Origin: Luminiphilus sp.
GTDB lineage: Bacteria > Pseudomonadota > Gammaproteobacteria > Pseudomonadales > Halieaceae
DNA length: 10,259 nucleotides
Assembly: GCA_024638905.1 (NCBI GenBank)
Contig: JAHEJH010000124.1
Coordinates: 1 to 10,259 of the forward strand
Direction: 5' to 3'
Numbering within the stretch: the stretch's first letter is position 1; every line of letters begins with the position of its first letter. Under the pieces are notes generated by a model that worked only from the letters and a program-made list of their open reading frames with translations, ran no database searches and was not told the DNA's origin. A program made the position numbers and the translations under genes. Below, piece after piece: positions 1-7,375 of this stretch.

Positions 1-74
1 TGGTGGCAACGCACGGTGGCGGGGCTTCCGGTATCATGCAAGCGCTTCATCTACTGACAGGACACACTCTGTGA
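1..74 (+). CDS. C-terminal end of an unidentified upstream gene (5' truncated)
   Basis: A reading frame open from the left edge (first full codon at 3) ends in TGA at 72-74 and encodes about 23 residues, including a THGGGASGIMQALH stretch. Its stop overlaps the GTG start of the next gene in a GTGA arrangement (71-74), a common sign of two translationally coupled genes in one operon; this is the main reason for treating it as real. I do not recognise the protein from so short a tail. A second frame, ending in TGA at 55-57, is also open from the edge and cannot be excluded as the true upstream gene. Confidence 0.4.
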   Translation, partial: VATHGGGASGIMQALHLLTGHTL

Positions 75-1072
75 AACCCTATGCGGCATATGCCATCGGT
101 GCGGCACTGGTCGATACCGAAATTCAGGTGACCGACGCCGAACTGGCAACAATGAATGTAGAGAAAGGCATGATGACCCTGGTCGATCAGGCGCGTCAGC
201 GCGACATACTGACGACGCTTTCCGATCACCTGATTCAGGCGAACCACGCCTCCGGAGGCAGCGCCGGCAACAGCATGATTGCCACCGCGATGATGGGCGC
301 GCCGACCTATATGAGCTGTAAGGTGGCAGAGGATGCGGACGGCGATATTTATCTGGCCGACCTCGAAGCGTCGGGCGTCGCACACGGACTCACAGAACGC
401 AGTACCGACGGTGTCACGGGAAAATGTATTGTATTGATCACCCCCGACGCGGAGCGGTCCCTCAATACCCATTTGGGCATTTCCGAGACACTGTCAACCG
501 ACGAGGTCGACGAGGCCGCTATCAAGGACTCCGAGTGGGTGTATCTTGAAGGCTATCTGGTGACATCCCCTACCGGCCATGCAGCCGCGCTGAAAACCAA
601 AGCGCTCGCCGAAACACACGGCGTGAAGACAGTCGTTAGCTTCTCTGATCCGGGCATGGTGAAGTTCTTTCGCGACAATATGGCCGCGATGGTCGAGGGC
701 GGTGTGGAGCTGGTGTTCTGTAATGAGTCCGAGGCCCTTGAGTGGGGTCAGTGCGACGACCTTGAGGGCGCCATCACGGCCATCCAACAGGTGGCAAAAC
801 GCTTCGTCATCACGCTGGGTGCCGAGGGCGCGATGACGTGGGACGGCGAGACGCTGCATCGGGTGGCCGCGCAGCCGGTTGAAGCGGTGAATACCAATGG
901 TGCCGGGGATATGTTTGCCGGCGCTTTCCTCTACGCGTTATCGCGAGGGGAGACCGACCTGCGCGCTACCGAATATGCCACCCTTGCTGCGGCGGAAGTA
1001 GTAAAATACTTTGGACCGCGGTTGGAGCGAGACGCCTGTCTCGCATTGCGCCGTCAATTTTTTGGTGACTGA
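71..1072 (+). CDS. PfkB-family carbohydrate/nucleoside kinase, adenosine-kinase-like
   Basis: This 333-residue protein is a cytoplasmic kinase of the ribokinase/PfkB family, which phosphorylates a sugar or nucleoside hydroxyl using ATP. The N-terminal PfkB signature is visible at GGSAGN (residues 62-67). The C-terminal signature NTNGAGDMFAGAF begins at residue 274, with the catalytic base at Asp280. Asn274 replaces the more frequent Asp of DTxGAGD, a substitution the PfkB signature pattern allows. Length and segments such as the TPDAERSLNTHLG region fit bacterial proteins annotated as adenosine kinase, but the substrate cannot be fixed from sequence. The GTG start is supported by an AGGA at 59-62, eight bases upstream, and by overlap with the stop of the preceding frame. 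It is probably in one operon with the gene before it and, after 34 bases, the pentapeptide gene. Family assignment is firm; adenosine as substrate is inferred. Confidence 0.93.
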   Translation: MKPYAAYAIGAALVDTEIQVTDAELATMNVEKGMMTLVDQARQRDILTTLSDHLIQANHASGGSAGNSMIATAMMGAPTYMSCKVAEDADGDIYLADLEASGVAHGLTERSTDGVTGKCIVLITPDAERSLNTHLGISETLSTDEVDEAAIKDSEWVYLEGYLVTSPTGHAAALKTKALAETHGVKTVVSFSDPGMVKFFRDNMAAMVEGGVELVFCNESEALEWGQCDDLEGAITAIQQVAKRFVITLGAEGAMTWDGETLHRVAAQPVEAVNTNGAGDMFAGAFLYALSRGETDLRATEYATLAAAEVVKYFGPRLERDACLALRRQFFGD

Positions 1073-1106
1073 TTCGTCAGCGCCCAACAGGAAAAGACCA
1101 CAGCGT

Positions 1107-1463
1107 ATGAGCGACAAAGAAATCAAACCGGTCATCAAGGCAGATCCGCTATATCAGATGCTGCGCCAGGAGGATGTCGACAGCTTTAACGCCAAACGTG
1201 ACAGTCTGGATAACAGTGAACTCACTGGCGGCGATTATCGAGGCCGAGATCTGCGCAGGATGAACGCCCGGGGTCTCGACTTTGCCAATGCGTACTTTCG
1301 CAACTGCGACCTCAGCGGCATCGACTTCCGGGAAACCAATCTCGAAGGCGCAAGCTTAATGGACGCAAAGGTATCGGGGGTTTACTTCCCCGCAGCGCTG
1401 AGCGCTGATGAGATCCGGCTCTCCCTCGATCACGGCACGCGCCTGCGCTATCACCAGGACTAA
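1107..1463 (+). CDS. Small pentapeptide-repeat protein
   Basis: This 118-residue protein has an approximate A(D/N)LXX pentapeptide pattern at about residues 36-90. Examples are the successive blocks LTGGD, YRGRD, LRRMN, ARGLD, FANAY, FRNCD, LSGID, FRETN, LEGAS and LMDAK. Such repeats fold into a right-handed quadrilateral beta-helix; about ten units would give roughly two and a half coils. There is no signal peptide or membrane segment, so it is probably cytoplasmic. The start at ATG 1107 is preferred over upstream in-frame codons because AGGAAAAG lies at 1089-1096, because upstream codons would run into the kinase gene, and because MSDKEIKPV reads as a normal N-terminus. It sits 34 bases after the kinase gene and 6 bases before dsbD, so it is probably co-transcribed with both. 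The function of this small pentapeptide protein is unknown; gyrase protection is known for some longer family members but is not supported here. Confidence 0.85.
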   Translation: MSDKEIKPVIKADPLYQMLRQEDVDSFNAKRDSLDNSELTGGDYRGRDLRRMNARGLDFANAYFRNCDLSGIDFRETNLEGASLMDAKVSGVYFPAALSADEIRLSLDHGTRLRYHQD

Positions 1464-1469
1464 GCGGAC

Positions 1470-3227
1470 ATGATTGGCAGGGACGCCGCCTCTATCAAAT
1501 CGGCTTACGGGTTCAAAGCTTGGCTGAGTTTTTTTGTGCTGACCTGCTCGATGATCCTGCAGAGCCCTATTGGACAAGCACAAAATAGCCTCGCCGCCGC
1601 GCTGCAACAGCAAAGTGAATTTCTGCCGGTCCGCGAGGCCTACCGCCTCGATGGTGCGCTGACCGCGGACGGTCAGCTCCGCTTGTACTGGCAAATCGCC
1701 GAGGGTTACTACCTCTACCAGCACATGTTCAAGGTGAGACACGCAGACGCCCCCGCACCCGCAAATCTGTCAATTAGCTTTCCACCTGCGCTAGACAAAA
1801 CCGACGAGTTCTTTGGCGATGTCTCGGTCTACTACGATGAGGCGGACTTAACGGCCGCGCTCCCCGATGACGCAACTCGCCTGACCCTCGCGATCACCTA
1901 TCAGGGCTGCGCGGATGCCGGGCTGTGCTATCCACCCGAAACCGAGCATCTACTGGTGGATGTCGTCACTAGTGCCGTCACGCCAACAACCTTTGAACGC
2001 GAGCCTCCGGGTGCCGCTAGCGCCCCCACCAGCCCAAATATGACTTTGCTGCTGGCGCTGGGTCTGGCCTTCCTCGGGGGTCTTATCCTCAATGCCATGC
2101 CCTGCGTGTTCCCCATTCTCTCGCTCAAAGTGCTGAGCTTTGCAACGGGTGACCCTGGTGAGCACCGCCGGCATGGCCTCGCGTATCTCGCAGGGGTCGT
2201 GGCGTCTTTTGTGTTGATTGCCAGCGTGCTCATAAGCCTGCAAAGCGCCGGCCGCTGGGTAGGCTGGGGGTTTCAGCTGCAGTCCACCGGCTTTGTGATT
2301 GGGCTGGCCTATCTATTTGCGGTTATGGGGCTTTCACTATCGGGGCTCGTGCTGTTCGGCGGGCGATGGATGAACCTCGGTGCCGGACTGGCGACCGCGC
2401 CCGGCACGCGGGGCAGCTTCTTTACGGGCGTACTGGCGGTGGTGGTGGCGAGTCCCTGTACCGCGCCTTTTATGGGTAGCGCGCTGGGCTTCGCCCTCAC
2501 CCAACCGGCATTTGAGGCGCTGGCGGTGTTCGCTGCACTCGGCATAGGGATGGCGGCACCGATGGTGGCCATTAGCATGAGCGACACGGCGAGACGCTGG
2601 CTGCCTAAACCCGGTGCCTGGATGGAAACCCTGAAACAGGTGATGGCCTTTCCGCTTTATCTCACAGCGGTCTGGTTGCTCTGGGTAGCAGGCAAACAAA
2701 GCGGCGTCGATACCATGGCAGCGGCGGCGGCAGGTCTCGTGATGCTCGCGCTCGGGCTGACGCTGCTGCGCGGCGGGGCGACTGCACGGATCGTCGGCCT
2801 AATCTGCATGGTCTCTGCTGTGATGCTGGGTAGCGTGCGGGGTGACGCCACCACCTCTGTCGGCAAAGGGGAGAGAGACGGGATCGTCGCCTGGTCACCC
2901 GAGCGGCTACAGACGCTGCGCGCACAGGGGACGCCGGTATTTGTGGATGTCACCGCCGACTGGTGTATTACCTGCCTGGCCAACGAGCAGGCAGTGCTGT
3001 TCACCGATGATATGTCCCGCGCCTTCGAGGCTGCCGGCGTCACTTACATGGTGGCCGATTGGACCAACTACGATCCTGAAATTGGCGTTTTCGTGCGCGA
3101 GCACGGGCGTAACGGCATTCCGCTGTACGTGATGTACCCGGGTAATCTGCAGGCAGCGCCCACCATTTTGCCCCAGCTGTTGACCGCCAATATCGTCACG
3201 GAAGCTTTAGCCAGTGTCTCCCGATAA
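1470..3227 (+). CDS. dsbD: Thiol:disulfide interchange protein DsbD (ScsB-like variant)
   Basis: This 585-residue inner-membrane protein passes electrons from cytoplasmic thioredoxin to periplasmic thiol proteins. It has the three-part DsbD layout. A signal sequence comes first (hydrophobic stretch at about 18-35, possible cleavage after AQA near 38). Next is the N-terminal periplasmic domain with Cys147 and Cys153 in YQGCADAGLCYPPE. About eight membrane helices follow (roughly 191-456), carrying Cys212 (NAMPCVFP) and Cys330 (ASPCTAPF). The C-terminal thioredoxin domain has the active site WCITC (Cys499/Cys502). All six redox cysteines are present, so the protein should be functional. The C-terminal domain, with ADWTNYDPEI and GIPLYV, resembles ScsB-like/DsbD2 members more than E. 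coli DsbD (565 aa). AGGA at 1456-1459 serves ATG 1470, six bases after the pentapeptide gene. The PCu(A)C gene downstream suggests a link to copper or cytochrome oxidase maturation. An orthologue of Pseudomonas dipZ is the likeliest identity. Confidence 0.95.
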   Translation: MIGRDAASIKSAYGFKAWLSFFVLTCSMILQSPIGQAQNSLAAALQQQSEFLPVREAYRLDGALTADGQLRLYWQIAEGYYLYQHMFKVRHADAPAPANLSISFPPALDKTDEFFGDVSVYYDEADLTAALPDDATRLTLAITYQGCADAGLCYPPETEHLLVDVVTSAVTPTTFEREPPGAASAPTSPNMTLLLALGLAFLGGLILNAMPCVFPILSLKVLSFATGDPGEHRRHGLAYLAGVVASFVLIASVLISLQSAGRWVGWGFQLQSTGFVIGLAYLFAVMGLSLSGLVLFGGRWMNLGAGLATAPGTRGSFFTGVLAVVVASPCTAPFMGSALGFALTQPAFEALAVFAALGIGMAAPMVAISMSDTARRWLPKPGAWMETLKQVMAFPLYLTAVWLLWVAGKQSGVDTMAAAAAGLVMLALGLTLLRGGATARIVGLICMVSAVMLGSVRGDATTSVGKGERDGIVAWSPERLQTLRAQGTPVFVDVTADWCITCLANEQAVLFTDDMSRAFEAAGVTYMVADWTNYDPEIGVFVREHGRNGIPLYVMYPGNLQAAPTILPQLLTANIVTEALASVSR

Positions 3228-3282
3228 GCAGCCGGGGTGCTCATTAACGGGCGTAGCATTAGCTAATACCCAATGGCCGTTT

Positions 3283-3311
3283 GCCGCACAGTTAGTGCCG
3301 CGTCTTTTTTT
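3283..3311 (+). terminator. Possible intrinsic terminator after dsbD
   Basis: GCCGCAC (3283-3289) and GTGCCGC (3295-3301) can pair around a five-base loop with one internal C-C mismatch. Seven T residues follow at 3305-3311. The position, 56 bases past the dsbD stop and before the next gene's ribosome binding site, suits a terminator. The mismatch and the three-base gap before the T-run make it imperfect. Confidence 0.45.
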
Positions 3312-3389
3312 CCGCCTCCGAACACATAACAGCGTGATATGGCTTTGCGGCTCTGACAATCATCTTCTTACTGAAAAGGACTCCAGCGC

Positions 3390-3899
3390 ATGACCGATCC
3401 AATGATGCGGCGACCCCTGTTCTCCCGCGGCCAGTGCCATGCATTCACCGCGCTGATTTACCTGCTCTCAGCGGGCTTGTCATCTGCATCCCATGCAGGC
3501 GAGATGCTTCACTGGAAGGACGCCTGGGTGCGAAGCATGCCACCGGGTGCGCAGGTGTCCGCTGCCTACGGCATGCTCATGAATCACGGTGACCAGACAG
3601 TTACCTTGTCGGCAGTGAGCAGTGAAATCAGTAGCACCGCGGAAATGCACGAAGTCATCGCCGACGGCGACCAGCGCCGAATGGTGGAGCTCGAATCGAT
3701 CGACATCGCGCCCCACCAGACGCTGATATTCGAACCCGGCGGTCGCCACATCATGTTGCTAGATATCTCGGCTACTCCCACTGAGGGTGAAACCGTTGAA
3801 ATCTGCGCGGTCAGCGCCGCCGGCACCCGCGCCTGCACCGATGCATCGGTGAGACGACAAGCCCCCGCTGAACAAGATACGCACTCCAATCACCACTGA
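3390..3899 (+). CDS. PCu(A)C periplasmic copper chaperone
   Basis: This 169-residue secreted protein belongs to the PCu(A)C (DUF461) family, which binds Cu(I) in the periplasm and supplies copper for the CuA/CuB centres of cytochrome oxidases. The family motif H-x10-M-x21-H-x-M is matched exactly: His87, Met98, His120, Met122. A signal peptide (hydrophobic core at about 18-33) probably ends after ASHA at residue 36. Two cysteines (139 and 149) may form a disulfide that the neighbouring DsbD could keep in balance. The C-terminus is short and His-rich (HSNHH), a possible second copper site of a kind seen in some family members. AAGGA at 3376-3380, nine bases before ATG 3390, supports this start. 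The stop overlaps the start of the DUF2333 gene by one base (TGATG), so the two are very likely translated together. Family identity is strong; which oxidase is served cannot be seen here. Confidence 0.95.
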   Translation: MTDPMMRRPLFSRGQCHAFTALIYLLSAGLSSASHAGEMLHWKDAWVRSMPPGAQVSAAYGMLMNHGDQTVTLSAVSSEISSTAEMHEVIADGDQRRMVELESIDIAPHQTLIFEPGGRHIMLLDISATPTEGETVEICAVSAAGTRACTDASVRRQAPAEQDTHSNHH

Positions 3900-4990
3900 T
3901 GGACGACAGTAGCGCCAAATCAGACGCCGCCGCGTCAACGCAACAGCCCGGCTTTTTCCGCCGCTGGATGGGAAAGCTGACGCCTGACTCCGGTAGTTCC
4001 GACCCCCGCAAGCTCGGCAAGTGGGGCGGCATTATTGCAGGCGCCTATCTGCTCATTGCGGCGGCGGTGGGCGTGTACTGGAGCAATACCCCCGATCATT
4101 TTGATGTGCGCGAGAACGCCGCGCGCTATGCCGCGGCCACAGAGCAAGATGTGGTAACCGGCACAACCACTGTTGCAACACTCCAGGAAACGATCCGCAT
4201 CCTGCTGGAGAAACCCGGCGGGTATTTGCACAACGATCTGTTCCCGCCCGGTGTCTGGCTCGACAACATGCCGAATTGGGAATACGGCGTGCTGGTGCAA
4301 AGCCGCGATTTGGCCCGTGCACTGCGAGAAGTACTGAGTCGCTCTCAGTCCCAGTCAAAAGAAGATGTTGATCTCACCCTCGCCGAGCCGCGCATCAATT
4401 TTCAATCAAAAAGCTGGATTCTGCCGGCCTCCGAGAGCGAGTATCGCGACGCATTGCGTTTTCTCGAAGCCTATCGCGCGCGGCTGGCGGTCACCGGCCA
4501 GCACAGTGCCCAGTTTTATGCACGGGCTGACAACCTGAGCCACTGGCTCGGCATGATCGAGAAGCGCCTCGGTAGTCTCTCCCAGCGGCTGTCTGCCAGC
4601 GTCGGGCAGCGCCGGCTAAATACCGACCTCGCGGGTGACACGGCCGCAGCACAGTCGACCAATGCGCCCGAAGAAATACTGGTGCGCACGCCGTGGCGCG
4701 AAATCGACGATATTTTTTATGAAAGCCGCGGCGCGGCCTGGGCACTGACGCAGTTTTTAAAAGCCGCCGAGGTCGACTTTGCAGACGTGCTGGCCAAGAA
4801 GAATGCCACCGTCAGCCTGCGACAAATCATCAGAGAACTGGAAGCCGCTCAGGGCACCGTCTGGAGTCCGGTGATTTTGAATGGCTCAGGTTTCGGCTTG
4901 TGGGCCAACCATTCGCTGGTGATGGCGAGCTACATCTCACGCGCAAATGCTGCACTGATCGACCTCAGGGAGCTGTTGGCGCAGGGCTGA
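3899..4990 (+). CDS. DUF2333 family inner-membrane protein
   Basis: This 363-residue protein matches the uncharacterised DUF2333 family of gammaproteobacteria. It has a cytoplasmic N-terminus of about 40 residues, one hydrophobic transmembrane segment at about 42-60 (from WGGIIAGAYL), then a large, mostly alpha-helical region that should lie in the periplasm. Recognisable family blocks include PPGVWLDNMPNWEYGVLVQ, SRSQSQSKED and SWILPASESEY. No catalytic motif or cofactor site is apparent. Its ATG overlaps the TGA of the copper chaperone gene by one base, indicating translational coupling. That places it in the same unit as PCu(A)C, but a shared function is only inferred. Membership in DUF2333 is recalled from family block resemblance rather than searched; the topology call is clear from the sequence. 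Confidence 0.88.
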   Translation: MDDSSAKSDAAASTQQPGFFRRWMGKLTPDSGSSDPRKLGKWGGIIAGAYLLIAAAVGVYWSNTPDHFDVRENAARYAAATEQDVVTGTTTVATLQETIRILLEKPGGYLHNDLFPPGVWLDNMPNWEYGVLVQSRDLARALREVLSRSQSQSKEDVDLTLAEPRINFQSKSWILPASESEYRDALRFLEAYRARLAVTGQHSAQFYARADNLSHWLGMIEKRLGSLSQRLSASVGQRRLNTDLAGDTAAAQSTNAPEEILVRTPWREIDDIFYESRGAAWALTQFLKAAEVDFADVLAKKNATVSLRQIIRELEAAQGTVWSPVILNGSGFGLWANHSLVMASYISRANAALIDLRELLAQG

Positions 4991-5067
4991 TTGAGCCGTT
5001 TCGGGAGGCTGGAGCTTAAGATCTCGGTGGATACCGCCTACCAATGATGTCAGTCAGTTAACAAGAG

Positions 5068-5103
5068 GCTGAGGAAGCCGGGCAAAAACTGGCGCTCCTC
5101 AGT
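5068..5103 (-). terminator. Possible hairpin at the convergent DUF2333/prmA junction
   Basis: GCTGAGGA (5068-5075) pairs with TCCTCAGT (5096-5103) with one terminal G-T wobble, and GCC (5077-5079) can pair with GGC (5091-5093) inside it. The hairpin overlaps the prmA stop codon (5099-5101) and lies between two convergent genes. On the minus strand it is followed by a weak CCTCTTGTT run, not a true U-tract. It is a weak candidate for ending prmA transcription; nothing else resembling a terminator is visible in 4991-5098. Confidence 0.3.
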
Positions 5104-5998
5104 GCTTAAATCCGCCGAGCAGCACCCACTCTTCCTGCTGATCCGCAACCGACAGCGCCACCTCAGGTGCGTAGGCCTCAATAATTGCTTCAGCTTGATC
5201 CGCCAAAAGTCCTGCCAGTAGGAGACGCCCCCCGGGGACCATTAATGATGTCAGCACTGGCGCCAGTGCCACCAAGGGCCCTGCCAGAATATTGGCCACT
5301 ACCCAGTCGGCCGAAGCTTGCCAGTCTGCCACCAGGTGATCCTGAGGGAGCACAAGAGGAAAAGTAGCTTCCGGCACCTCGTTGCGCTGTGCATTATCCC
5401 GACTCGCCGTGATCGCCTGGGGGTCGTTATCGACACCCAGCACCGCCGTCGCGCCCAGGCGCGCCGCGGCAATCCCGAGAATGCCCGAACCACAGCCGTA
5501 ATCCACCACGCGTTTGCTAGGCGGAAGATCCGCATCCAGCGCGCGTAGACACATGGCTGTAGTCGGGTGCGTACCCGTACCAAAGGCAAGACCCGGGTCG
5601 AGCAATATATTGATCGCTTCAGGATTGGGAGGGGGCGTCCAGCTGGGACAAATCCACAGGCGCTCACCCATCTGCAAGGGGTGAAACTGATCTTCCCAGA
5701 CGCGGGCCCACTCGCGATCAGCTACCGGCACAGCGGCTGCAGGTGCATGTGTGCAAAGCTCAGGCGGCACCTCGCCCAAGAGCGGGGCCAGATCCTCATG
5801 ACCGGCGAACAACGCCGTCAGGCGAACCGCATCCCACAAGGGCGTCTCACCGGGACCCGGCTCGAGAAGCGGTTGATCCGCCTCATCCTCCAACGTGACA
5901 GACAGGGCGCCACGGGCGAACAGCCAGTCTTCGAGCGGCTCAACCTGATCCTTGCGGGCGGTAAAATGAAGCTCCTGCCATTCGGCGGCAGCGCTCAA
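5099..5998 (-). CDS. prmA: Ribosomal protein L11 methyltransferase PrmA
   Basis: This 299-residue cytoplasmic enzyme methylates ribosomal protein L11 using S-adenosylmethionine. The N-terminal substrate-binding domain spans about residues 1-95. It is followed by the family block around WARVWEDQFHP (97-107), LDPGLAFGTGTHPTT (133-147), SAM-binding motif I VVDYGCGSGILGIAA (164-178), an acidic residue after strand 2 (Asp190), and NILAGPL (236-242), the equivalent of the NPPY-type motif. Length is close to the 293-residue E. coli protein. The start appears to be TTG at 5998-5996, overlapping the accC stop as TTGA. No in-frame ATG is available before the conserved AEWQELHFTAR region. Such an overlap implies translation coupled to accC. 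It is the last gene of the aroQ-accB-accC-prmA operon and converges on the DUF2333 gene. Confidence 0.96.
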   Translation of the reverse strand: MSAAAEWQELHFTARKDQVEPLEDWLFARGALSVTLEDEADQPLLEPGPGETPLWDAVRLTALFAGHEDLAPLLGEVPPELCTHAPAAAVPVADREWARVWEDQFHPLQMGERLWICPSWTPPPNPEAINILLDPGLAFGTGTHPTTAMCLRALDADLPPSKRVVDYGCGSGILGIAAARLGATAVLGVDNDPQAITASRDNAQRNEVPEATFPLVLPQDHLVADWQASADWVVANILAGPLVALAPVLTSLMVPGGRLLLAGLLADQAEAIIEAYAPEVALSVADQQEEWVLLGGFKH

Positions 5999-7341
5999 CG
6001 TTCGTGTTCCAGCTTACTCTCGAGGTAATGAATGCTGACGCCACCCGCCATAAACGAACTGTCCGTCACGAGTTCGCGATGCAAGGCGGCATTGGTGCGA
6101 ATACCGTCGACCACAAGTTCATCGAGCGCCTGGCGCATTTTGATCAGCGCGGCCTCTCGTGTGTCGGCAAAGGTGATCAGCTTGCCAATCAGGCTGTCGT
6201 AGTGCGGCGGTACTGTATAACCACTGTAAACATGTGAATCGACCCGCACGCCGTGTCCACCCGGCGCATGGAAGGTTTTGATCGTGCCCGGGGAGGGCAT
6301 GAAGGTGCGCGGATCCTCTGCATTGATACGACACTCGATCGAGTGGCCCTTCAACGACACGTCCTCCTGCTTGATCGACAGCGGTGCGCCGCCGGCAATC
6401 AACAGCTGCTCGCGAACAATGTCCACGCCGCTGATCATCTCGGTCACGGGATGCTCAACCTGCACACGGGTGTTCATCTCGATAAAGTAAAACCCGTTGT
6501 CTTCGAACAGGAATTCAAAGGTGCCGGCACCGCGATAGCCCATGTCCAGACACGCTCGCACACAAGCGTCCCCGATCTCATTGCGCAGGGCATCATCAAT
6601 ACCGGGAGCCGGCGCCTCCTCAATGACTTTCTGGTGGCGCCGCTGCAGCGAGCAGTCGCGATCGCCCAAATGAACCGCATTGCCCTGCCCGTCCGCCAGT
6701 ACCTGAATCTCGACGTGGCGCGGCCGCTGCAGGAATTTCTCCATGTACACGACCGGCGAGCCAAAGGCCGCTTGGGCCTCGGACTGTGTCACCTGTATCG
6801 AGGAGAGCAGCACCTCTTCGTTATGAACCACACGCATCCCACGACCACCGCCACCTGCTGCGGCCTTCACGATCACCGGGAAACCAATGTCCCTCGCGAT
6901 GCGAATCACCTCGTCCGGATCGTCGGGCAGTGCACCTTCGGAGCCCGGCACCGTCGGCACACCAGTACGCTGCATCTGCTGTTTGGCTGACACCTTGTCA
7001 CCCATCAACCGGATGGTGTCTGCGGTAGGGCCAATGAACGTAAAGCCGCTCTTCTCTACCTGCTCGGCAAAGTCTGCGTTCTCTGACAGAAAGCCATAAC
7101 CCGGGTGAATGCCGTCTGCGTTGGTCAGCTCGGCCACGCTGATAATGGAGGGCACATTGAGGTAGCTCTGGGCCGAGGGCGGCGGACCAATACACACGGC
7201 CTCGTCAGCGAGGCGAACGTGCTTGAGGTCCCGGTCGGCTGTGGAATGCACGGCCACGGTCTTGATGCCCAACTCTTTGCAGGCGCGCAACACGCGAAGC
7301 GCAATTTCGCCGCGGTTGGCGATCAGTACTTTTTCAAGCAT
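5995..7341 (-). CDS. accC: Acetyl-CoA carboxylase, biotin carboxylase subunit
   Basis: This 448-residue ATP-grasp enzyme carboxylates the biotin carried on AccB, the first half-reaction of fatty acid synthesis. The starting MLEKVLIANRGEIALR matches the family N-terminus. Numbering coincides with E. coli AccC: Lys116, Lys159, the GGGGRGMR ATP loop at 163-170, Lys238, Glu288, Asn290, Arg292 in EMNTRVQVEHP, and Arg338 are all present. The open frame extends to a GTG at 7368, but ATG 7341 has AAAAGGA at 7356-7350, eight bases upstream, and gives the usual length, so it is chosen. It follows accB by 34 bases and overlaps prmA by four. The protein acts in a complex with AccB; the carboxyltransferase subunits (AccA, AccD) are not in the window. 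Confidence 0.98.
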   Translation of the reverse strand: MLEKVLIANRGEIALRVLRACKELGIKTVAVHSTADRDLKHVRLADEAVCIGPPPSAQSYLNVPSIISVAELTNADGIHPGYGFLSENADFAEQVEKSGFTFIGPTADTIRLMGDKVSAKQQMQRTGVPTVPGSEGALPDDPDEVIRIARDIGFPVIVKAAAGGGGRGMRVVHNEEVLLSSIQVTQSEAQAAFGSPVVYMEKFLQRPRHVEIQVLADGQGNAVHLGDRDCSLQRRHQKVIEEAPAPGIDDALRNEIGDACVRACLDMGYRGAGTFEFLFEDNGFYFIEMNTRVQVEHPVTEMISGVDIVREQLLIAGGAPLSIKQEDVSLKGHSIECRINAEDPRTFMPSPGTIKTFHAPGGHGVRVDSHVYSGYTVPPHYDSLIGKLITFADTREAALIKMRQALDELVVDGIRTNAALHRELVTDSSFMAGGVSIHYLESKLEHER

Positions 7342-7349
7342 GGGGAATG

Positions 7350-7356
7350 TCCTTTT
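7350..7356 (-). promoter_or_regulatory. Ribosome binding site of accC
   Basis: AAAAGGA on the minus strand lies eight bases before ATG 7341. It decides the accC start in favour of the shorter, canonical N-terminus over the GTG at 7368. Confidence 0.75.
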
Positions 7357-7375
7357 GGGGTCGCTCACCCACGCT

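Noticed and set aside
1011..1106. Upstream extension of the pentapeptide-repeat gene to an ATG at 1011.
   Set aside because: It would overlap the kinase gene by about 60 bases; the ATG at 1107 has a ribosome binding site and a natural N-terminus.
3258..3267. Perfect 10-bp palindrome ATTAGCTAAT downstream of dsbD.
   Set aside because: It is short and AT-rich, not next to a clear promoter, and resembles no copper-responsive operator I know; chance cannot be excluded.
5021..5040. GGTGG-ATA-CCGCC mini-hairpin between DUF2333 and prmA as a terminator.
   Set aside because: The stem is only five pairs with a wobble and no T-run follows; the hairpin at 5068-5103 is the better candidate.
6253..6990. 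A 245-codon open frame on the plus strand opposite accC.
   Set aside because: It lies entirely within accC, resembles no family I recognise, and is explained by the codon bias of accC.
7342..7368. Nine-residue N-terminal extension of AccC from GTG 7368.
   Set aside because: The canonical AccC begins with ML(E/D)K, and a strong AAAAGGA precedes ATG 7341, overlapping the proposed extension.
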